Shown here in pieces: positions 1 through 3,850 of a stretch of DNA of 5,880 nucleotides. The number at the start of each line of letters is the position of its first letter. Position 1 is the first letter of the stretch. The position numbers and the translations under genes were made by a program. The DNA comes from Burkholderiales bacterium. GTDB taxonomy: Bacteria > Pseudomonadota > Gammaproteobacteria > Burkholderiales > Burkholderiaceae. The stretch covers positions 1 through 5,880 of the forward strand of contig CANBUA010000282.1 of the NCBI GenBank assembly GCA_947372535.1. Reading direction: 5' to 3'. Below the pieces are notes generated by a model. It was given only the letters and a program-made list of their open reading frames with translations. It searched no databases and was not told the origin of the DNA.

Positions 1-825
1 GGCTTCACTCAGCTGATCGAAGGCGGCAAACCGCCGCCCACGCCTGACCAAAAAGACAGCGTCGAGCAGATCCTGCACGCTGGCTGGTACCTGCTGGGCC
101 TGATCAACGAGATCCTCGACCTGTCGTCGATCGAGTCCGGCAAAACGGCACTCATGTCACGCACCATGTCCCTGGCCGATGTGCTCCACGATTGCCAGGC
201 CATGATCGGGCCACAGTCGCTGCGCAGCGGCATCCAGATCGGGTTCCCGGTGCTTGAGGGGCCCTGCCTGGTGCATGCCGACCCCGTGCGGACAAAGCAG
301 GTGCTCATCAACTTGCTGACCAACGCCATCAAATACAACCGCGTCGGCGGCCAGGTGACGGTGCGCTGTACCGCCACCCCGGGGTGGCCCGTGCGCGTCA
401 GCGTTGACGATACCGGCCAGGGGCTTTCTCCGGCGCAGCTGGACCAACTCTTCGAGCCGTTCAACCGCCTGGGCCAGGAGCTCGGCACCGAACCGGGCAC
501 CGGCATCGGCCTGGTGATCTGCAAGCGACTGGTGGAACAGATGGGAGGACGCATGGGTGCTGACAGCACGGACGGCGTGGGCAGTTGCTTCTGGTTCGAG
601 CTCGATGCGGCGGCCGAGCCGTGCTTGGACCCCACCCACACACCCGTTCGAACCGTGTTGTGCATCGAAGAGGACGCTGCCTGTTTGCAGCAAGTCGAAG
701 AACCGATGGCCAACGCGCCACCGCTTAAGGAAACCACCCCATGCAGTCCCCTACCGCGACCCCAGTCCAAGGCCCCAACGCCAGCCATGACGGCAACGAC
801 AGCGACGCCGACGCCGCCATCCTGA
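1..825 (+). CDS. Sensor histidine kinase, 3' part (start outside window), with a truncated receiver remnant
   Basis: The frame is open from base 1 and stops with TGA at 823-825, giving 274 residues in view. The first residues, GFTQLIEGG, are what normally follows the H-box motif (HELRTPLNAIL), so the phospho-accepting histidine lies just upstream. The second DHp helix follows (about residues 20-49, ILHAGWYLLGLINEILDLSS). The HATPase_c domain is complete: N-box NLLTNAIKYN (from residue 104), G1 box DDTGQG (from 136), F-box LFEPFNRLG (about 150-158) and G2 box GTGIGL (from 166), ending near CFWFEL. All ATP-binding motifs are present, so kinase activity is plausible. After residue 215 comes VRTVLCIEEDAACLQQVEE, which resembles strand 1 and helix 1 of a receiver domain, but the phospho-acceptor aspartate, the conserved Thr and the Lys are all missing. 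It is replaced by a Pro/Thr/Ala-rich tail. The last 85 bp overlap the next gene. Sensor input and membrane segments are not visible. Confidence 0.93.
   Translation, partial: GFTQLIEGGKPPPTPDQKDSVEQILHAGWYLLGLINEILDLSSIESGKTALMSRTMSLADVLHDCQAMIGPQSLRSGIQIGFPVLEGPCLVHADPVRTKQVLINLLTNAIKYNRVGGQVTVRCTATPGWPVRVSVDDTGQGLSPAQLDQLFEPFNRLGQELGTEPGTGIGLVICKRLVEQMGGRMGADSTDGVGSCFWFELDAAAEPCLDPTHTPVRTVLCIEEDAACLQQVEEPMANAPPLKETTPCSPLPRPQSKAPTPAMTATTATPTPPS
646..738 (+). pseudogene. Remnant of a C-terminal receiver (REC) domain within the kinase
   Basis: In the kinase frame, VRTVLCIEEDAACLQQVEE matches the pattern I know from receiver domains fused to Burkholderiales kinases (TVLYIEDN-x-A-x-L-x-x-VE). 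Only about 25 of the usual 115-120 residues are present. The sequence then passes directly into the ribosome-binding site and start of the next gene, as if about 270-300 bp had been deleted. The acidic pair reads E-E-D, and no phosphorylatable aspartate region (LLDxxMP) follows in any frame before the next gene. This is an interpretation from motif resemblance. A short non-homologous tail remains possible. Confidence 0.5.
727..731 (+). promoter_or_regulatory. Ribosome binding site (AAGGA) for the REC-PAS gene
   Basis: AAGGA lies 9 bases before the ATG at 741. It supports 741 as the start of the regulator although that start lies inside the kinase gene. An in-frame TAA at 726-728 excludes any longer upstream form in this frame. 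Translational coupling to the kinase is likely. Confidence 0.6.
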
Positions 826-1685
826 ATTCCAGCATCCTGATCGTCGACGATCAGGCGGCACACGTTCATCTGCTTGAACGCTTGCTGCACGACATTGGCT
901 ATGTGAACGTCGGCTCGACGCTGGATTCACGCCAGGTCGGCGCGCTGCACCGCAAACACCGCTACGACCTGATCCTGCTCGACTTGCAGATGCCGGGCCT
1001 GGATGGCTTCGGTGTGATGGAGGGCCTGAGGGCCGACTTGGGAAGCCACTGCCTGCCGGTGATCGTGCTGACCGCCCAACCCGCCCACAAGCTGCGGGCC
1101 TTGCAGGCCGGGGCTCGAGACTTCATCAACAAGCCTTTCGAGGCGGTGGAAGTCAAGGTTCGCATTCACAACATGCTTGAAGTGCGCTTGCTTCAAAAGC
1201 AGCTCGAAGCACACAACCGTGATCTTGAGCGCACCGTGCAGGAACGCACAGCAGAGCTGCAGGAAAGCGAAGCCCGGTACCGCAGCCTGACCGAACTGGC
1301 CGTCGACTGGTACTGGGAACAGAACGAAGCTGGCCAGTTCACCAAAGCGTCGGGCGTGGTGATGGAGTTTCTGGGCATCACAAACTCAGACCTCTCCGCC
1401 GACCGCGGCATCGAAGGCAGCGGTGCCGACGGCGCTGATCACGCCCACGAGGGCATCGTGGTCAACGACGCAGTTCACGGCATGGAAAACTGGGACCCCG
1501 CTGAACGCCAGACGCTGGAAGACAACATCAAAGCACGCCGGCCGTTTCTCGACCTCCTCATGCACCGCCGTGGCGCCGACGGTTCACAACAACAGTTCAG
1601 GATCAGCGGCGAGCCCATGTTCGACCGAACCTGCCGTTGCACGGGTTACCGTTGCCTGGGCGTCGAGGTTCTCCCTTACCGATAG
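741..1685 (+). CDS. Response regulator, REC-coiled coil-PAS, without output domain
   Basis: 314 residues. A polar, low-complexity N-terminus (1-28) leads into a canonical receiver domain (about 31-150): acidic pair D36-D37 in ILIVDDQ, phospho-acceptor D81 in LILLDLQMPGLDG, T111 in VLTAQP and K131 in FINKPF. A charged coiled-coil linker follows (about 150-178, LLQKQLEAHNRDLERTVQER). Then comes a PAS-like domain starting at ESEARYRSLTELAVDWYWEQ (175-194) and containing RRPFLDLL (267-274) and SGEPMFDR (289-296), ending at GYRCLGVEV. In related proteins I know, the PAS is followed by a D-x-T-x-R-K-x-A-E linker and then a GGDEF/EAL or kinase module. Here the frame stops four residues after the PAS, and a linker-like sequence continues in the next frame. 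The protein is therefore either a single-domain signalling adaptor or a decayed regulator. It overlaps the kinase by 85 bp and is probably its partner. The start at 741 is supported by AAGGA and by an in-frame stop just upstream. Confidence 0.9.
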   Translation: MQSPTATPVQGPNASHDGNDSDADAAILNSSILIVDDQAAHVHLLERLLHDIGYVNVGSTLDSRQVGALHRKHRYDLILLDLQMPGLDGFGVMEGLRADLGSHCLPVIVLTAQPAHKLRALQAGARDFINKPFEAVEVKVRIHNMLEVRLLQKQLEAHNRDLERTVQERTAELQESEARYRSLTELAVDWYWEQNEAGQFTKASGVVMEFLGITNSDLSADRGIEGSGADGADHAHEGIVVNDAVHGMENWDPAERQTLEDNIKARRPFLDLLMHRRGADGSQQQFRISGEPMFDRTCRCTGYRCLGVEVLPYR

Positions 1686-1758
1686 GTCGGAAAGGGCTCA
1701 AGATCTGTTCGCTCGCGTACAGATCGGCAGCGGGCGGGTCGATAGCCTGGCGACATGA
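1672..1758 (+). pseudogene. Out-of-frame PAS-exit linker downstream of the REC-PAS gene
   Basis: One frame over from the end of the regulator (codons from 1672) the sequence reads SLTDRSERAQDLFARVQIGSG and stops with TGA at 1756-1758. TDRSERAQD resembles the D-x-T-x-R-K-x-A-E linker that normally closes a PAS domain. This suggests that a single-base change near 1671-1677 split an originally longer frame, which would give about 338 residues if joined. No GGDEF, EAL or kinase motif follows. The resemblance is short, so this call is tentative. Confidence 0.35.
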
Positions 1759-3080
1759 ATCTGGCACCTGTCGCCTTGATCGCCATCACCATCGCTGCCT
1801 CTGGACTTGGCCTGGCCGGTTGCGGCGACACCGCAAAGCTGACGGTTGAGGACGGCACAGGCCCACATCCCAAATGGATAGAACCGCACGCGACGCTGAT
1901 CCCCACGGTGAACATCGCCCCCGCCCGCGGCTGGCCTGCGGGCGCCACACCACTGGCGGCCGCAGGCACCCACGTGGTCGCTTTCGCCAGTGGGTTGGAC
2001 CATCCCCGATGGCTGATGGTGCTGCCCAACGGCGACGTGCTGGTGGCCGAATCCAATGCACCCGCGCGGCCCGATGACGGCAGCGGCATCAAGGGCGCCA
2101 TCATGCGCTGGGTGATGAAGCGCGCTGGCGCGGCCGTGCCCAGCGCCAATCGCATCACCCTGCTGCGAGACAGCCACGGCAGCGGCGTGGCAGATGTGCG
2201 CAGCGTGTTGCTTGAAGGGCTGAACTCGCCCTTTGGCATGGCCTTGATCGGCAGCGAATTGTTCGTGGCCGATACCGATGCCGTCCTGCGCTTTCCGTAC
2301 AGCCCTGGTCAGTTGCGGATCACCGCGCCCGGCGTCGTGGTGACGCGCTTGCCGGCCGGCAGCATCAACCACCACTGGACCAAGAACCTCATCGCGAGTG
2401 CAGACGGGCGCAAGCTCTTCGTGACCGTGGGCTCGAACAGCAACGTCGGCGAGAACGGCATGGCGGCCGAGGCCGAACGCGCGGCCATCTGGGAAGTGGA
2501 CATCGCCAGTGGCGAACACCGCGTCTTCGCCACCGGGCTGCGCAACCCGAACGGCCTGGCCTGGGCGCCTGGGGGCGTGCTCTGGACCGTCGCCAACGAG
2601 CGTGACGAGATTGGCAGCGACCTCGTCCCAGACTACCTCACCTCGGTGCGTGACGGCGGCTTCTATGGCTGGCCATACAGCTACTACGGCACCCATGTGG
2701 ACGTGCGCGTCGATCCGCAGCGCCCGGATCTGGTTGCCAAGGCCTTGGTGCCGGACTATGCGCTGGGGGCGCACACCGCATCGCTTGGGCTCGCGGCTTC
2801 GACCGGCACCACGCTGCCGACGCGCTTTGCCCATGGGATGTTCGTCGGTCAGCATGGCTCGTGGAACCGTCGGCCTCACAGCGGCTACCGAGTGGTGTTC
2901 GTGCCCTTCGACGGCACACAGCCATCGGGCGCAGCGCCGCTGGACGTGTTGACTGGCTTTCTCGATGATCAAGGCCAGGCATTCGGGCGGCCGGTGGGCG
3001 TGGTGATCGACCGGCAAGGTGGCTTGCTCGTCGCCGACGATGTGGGCAACGTGATCTGGCGCGTGAGCGCGAAGCCTTGA
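1755..3080 (+). CDS. PQQ-dependent sugar dehydrogenase, L-sorbosone dehydrogenase-type lipoprotein
   Basis: 441 residues. It begins with a hydrophobic signal peptide ending in the lipobox L-A-G-C (C23), so it is predicted to be a lipid-anchored, periplasm-facing protein. The rest matches the soluble quinoprotein glucose/sorbosone dehydrogenase fold, a six-bladed beta-propeller that oxidises sugars or aldoses using PQQ. Family stretches are seen in order: [20 protein letters not shown] (81-100), NSPFGMAL (157-164), HHWTKNL (206-212), [13 protein letters not shown] (223-235), [12 protein letters not shown] (259-270), [18 protein letters not shown] (281-298), [13 protein letters not shown] (300-312), [14 protein letters not shown] (333-346), GQHGSWNR (365-372) and GRPVGVV to the end. 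H206/H207 is the likely counterpart of the catalytic histidine of soluble glucose dehydrogenase (inference). Length is normal for the family. The start is forced: an in-frame TAG at 1743-1745 leaves 1755 as the first usable codon. No good Shine-Dalgarno is visible. The true substrate is unknown. Electrons would pass to a cytochrome or quinone not encoded here. Confidence 0.93.
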   Translation: MNLAPVALIAITIAASGLGLAGCGDTAKLTVEDGTGPHPKWIEPHATLIPTVNIAPARGWPAGATPLAAAGTHVVAFASGLDHPRWLMVLPNGDVLVAESNAPARPDDGSGIKGAIMRWVMKRAGAAVPSANRITLLRDSHGSGVADVRSVLLEGLNSPFGMALIGSELFVADTDAVLRFPYSPGQLRITAPGVVVTRLPAGSINHHWTKNLIASADGRKLFVTVGSNSNVGENGMAAEAERAAIWEVDIASGEHRVFATGLRNPNGLAWAPGGVLWTVANERDEIGSDLVPDYLTSVRDGGFYGWPYSYYGTHVDVRVDPQRPDLVAKALVPDYALGAHTASLGLAASTGTTLPTRFAHGMFVGQHGSWNRRPHSGYRVVFVPFDGTQPSGAAPLDVLTGFLDDQGQAFGRPVGVVIDRQGGLLVADDVGNVIWRVSAKP

Positions 3081-3141
3081 CAGCTCTCGCGTGTCGCCGC
3101 CAAGGGTCCTCATACCTGTTGTTGCCCATGCGCGACCGACC

Positions 3142-3166
3142 TTGGCCTGCACAGTTGGCAGGTCAG
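3142..3166. terminator. Stem-loop downstream of the PQQ dehydrogenase
   Basis: TTGGCCTGC (3142-3150) pairs with GCAGGTCAG (3158-3166) over nine base pairs, two of them G-T wobbles, around a seven-base loop. It sits about 60 bp after the dehydrogenase stop. No T-tract follows, so it is at best an atypical terminator or a 3'-end stabilising hairpin. Confidence 0.35.
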
Positions 3167-3181
3167 TGCGCCGCTGATCGA

Positions 3182-3216
3182 CCCAGACACGGCGGGCGCC
3201 AAGCAGCCTGTCTGGG
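3182..3216. terminator. Putative bidirectional terminator stem-loop between convergent genes
   Basis: CCCAGACA (3182-3189) and TGTCTGGG (3209-3216) form a perfect eight-bp inverted repeat. Past one bulged C, it extends by GGC (3191-3193) pairing with GCC (3206-3208). The stem lies 15 bp past the stop of the PRC-barrel gene on the minus strand and about 100 bp past the dehydrogenase stop. That is the expected place for a shared terminator of convergent genes. Neither side has a clear T-run, so it is not a classical intrinsic terminator. Confidence 0.5.
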
Positions 3217-3230
3217 CCTCGACCCATGCC

Positions 3231-3599
3231 TTATTCCCAGTAAGGCGCGCGATCGTAGTAGCCGGATGTGTCTCGGTTCCATTTTTCATCGGTCATCGCG
3301 GGCCAATGGTCAGAATCGAACCCGGGTGCCGCCTTCAGTTTGGCCTTGTCCACATCGAGCACGTACTCGTTCTCGGACGGGTTGTATGCGAATGCGCTGA
3401 AGGGTATGGCAAAGAGTTTTTCACCCATGCCGAGGAAGCCGCCGAACGAGACGACGGCATAGGCCACCTTGCCCGTGCGCGGATCGATGACCATCTCTTT
3501 GACGTCGCCGAGGCTTTCGTGCTTGGGATTGACAACGTTGGAACCGATGATGCTCGATGCCTTGACGGGTGAGTTTGAAAATGTTTGCGGCTGACTCAT
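3231..3599 (-). CDS. PRC-barrel domain protein
   Basis: 122 residues from an ATG at 3599-3597 to a TAA at 3233-3231. The start is well supported: AGGAG (complement of 3607-3611) lies seven bases upstream. A longer in-frame extension to about 4382 exists but runs antisense to the AsmA gene and lacks family resemblance. After a short N-terminus the protein shows the PRC-barrel pattern: KASSIIGSNVVNPKHESLGD (13-32), VKEMVIDPRTGKVAYAVVSF (33-52), then GGFLGMGEKLFAIPFSAF (53-70) and a final YVLDVDKAKLKAAPGF. The C-terminal tail (about 95-122) is rich in aromatic and acidic residues and ends in RAPYWE, a form I associate with small stress-related PRC-barrel proteins of Burkholderiales. PRC-barrels act in RNA processing (RimM), photosynthetic reaction centres (H subunit) and as stand-alone proteins of unclear role. 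Here the role is unknown. No signal peptide or membrane segment is seen, so it is probably cytoplasmic. Confidence 0.92.
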   Translation of the reverse strand: MSQPQTFSNSPVKASSIIGSNVVNPKHESLGDVKEMVIDPRTGKVAYAVVSFGGFLGMGEKLFAIPFSAFAYNPSENEYVLDVDKAKLKAAPGFDSDHWPAMTDEKWNRDTSGYYDRAPYWE

Positions 3600-3606
3600 T
3601 TTTGAG

Positions 3607-3611
3607 CTCCT
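3607..3611 (-). promoter_or_regulatory. Ribosome binding site (AGGAG) of the PRC-barrel gene
   Basis: On the minus strand AGGAG is followed by seven bases and then the ATG at 3599. It is the strongest Shine-Dalgarno in the window and fixes this start. It suggests efficient translation compared with the weak sites of the dehydrogenase and AsmA genes. Confidence 0.75.
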
Positions 3612-3732
3612 GTTGAAACGAGGTTCGAGGCAGGTATTCAACGCGAAATGGCTGAGCGGCATCTGGCAACGATCACGCATTCGCACAACTTGAAGACCTG
3701 TGATCAGCCTAGGTGCCAAGGCTTGCCAACAC

Positions 3733-3746
3733 CGTTCGGGAGCGCA
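3733..3746. promoter_or_regulatory. Compact 14-bp dyad, possible operator
   Basis: CGCACA-GA-TGTGCG is a perfect six-bp inverted repeat around a two-base centre. It lies 134 bp upstream of the PRC-barrel start and 105 bp upstream of the AsmA start. The compact symmetry suits a dimeric repressor or activator site better than an RNA hairpin, because a two-base loop is too tight. The cognate protein is unknown. Confidence 0.3.
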
Positions 3747-3850
3747 CAGATGTGCGGCCGACCTGACTTGCACACTCACACGCTGGAGCAGGTGGGCCAT
3801 GCGGTCTGCAACGCAAGGCCACCTCGCGCCGAACTGTCCAGGCCAACACC

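Larger units (their letters stand above)
3600..3850. promoter_or_regulatory. Divergent intergenic control region (PRC-barrel / AsmA)
   Basis: These 251 bp separate the divergent PRC-barrel and AsmA starts, so promoters for both should lie here. The stretch is less GC-rich than its neighbours on the PRC-barrel side. I could not find a convincing -35/-10 pair with correct spacing on either strand. It holds three dyads: GTTGAA/TTCAAC (3612-3617, 3637-3642), GATCAC/GTGATC (3671-3676, 3700-3705) and the compact CGCACA-GA-TGTGCG (3733-3746). No conserved small ORF is evident. Confidence 0.55.

Noticed and set aside
9..890. A 293-codon minus-strand open frame opposite the kinase
   Set aside because: The kinase strand carries all canonical ATPase motifs. 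The antisense product is low-complexity and shows no domain.
1686..1754. Promoter for the dehydrogenase in the short gap
   Set aside because: No -35/-10 pair with acceptable spacing was found. Co-transcription with the upstream genes is simpler.
1698..3227. A 509-codon open frame on the minus strand opposite the PQQ dehydrogenase
   Set aside because: Its translation is His/Arg/Gly/Val-rich with no recognisable domain. It mirrors the codon bias of the well-supported dehydrogenase on the other strand, a common artefact in GC-rich DNA.
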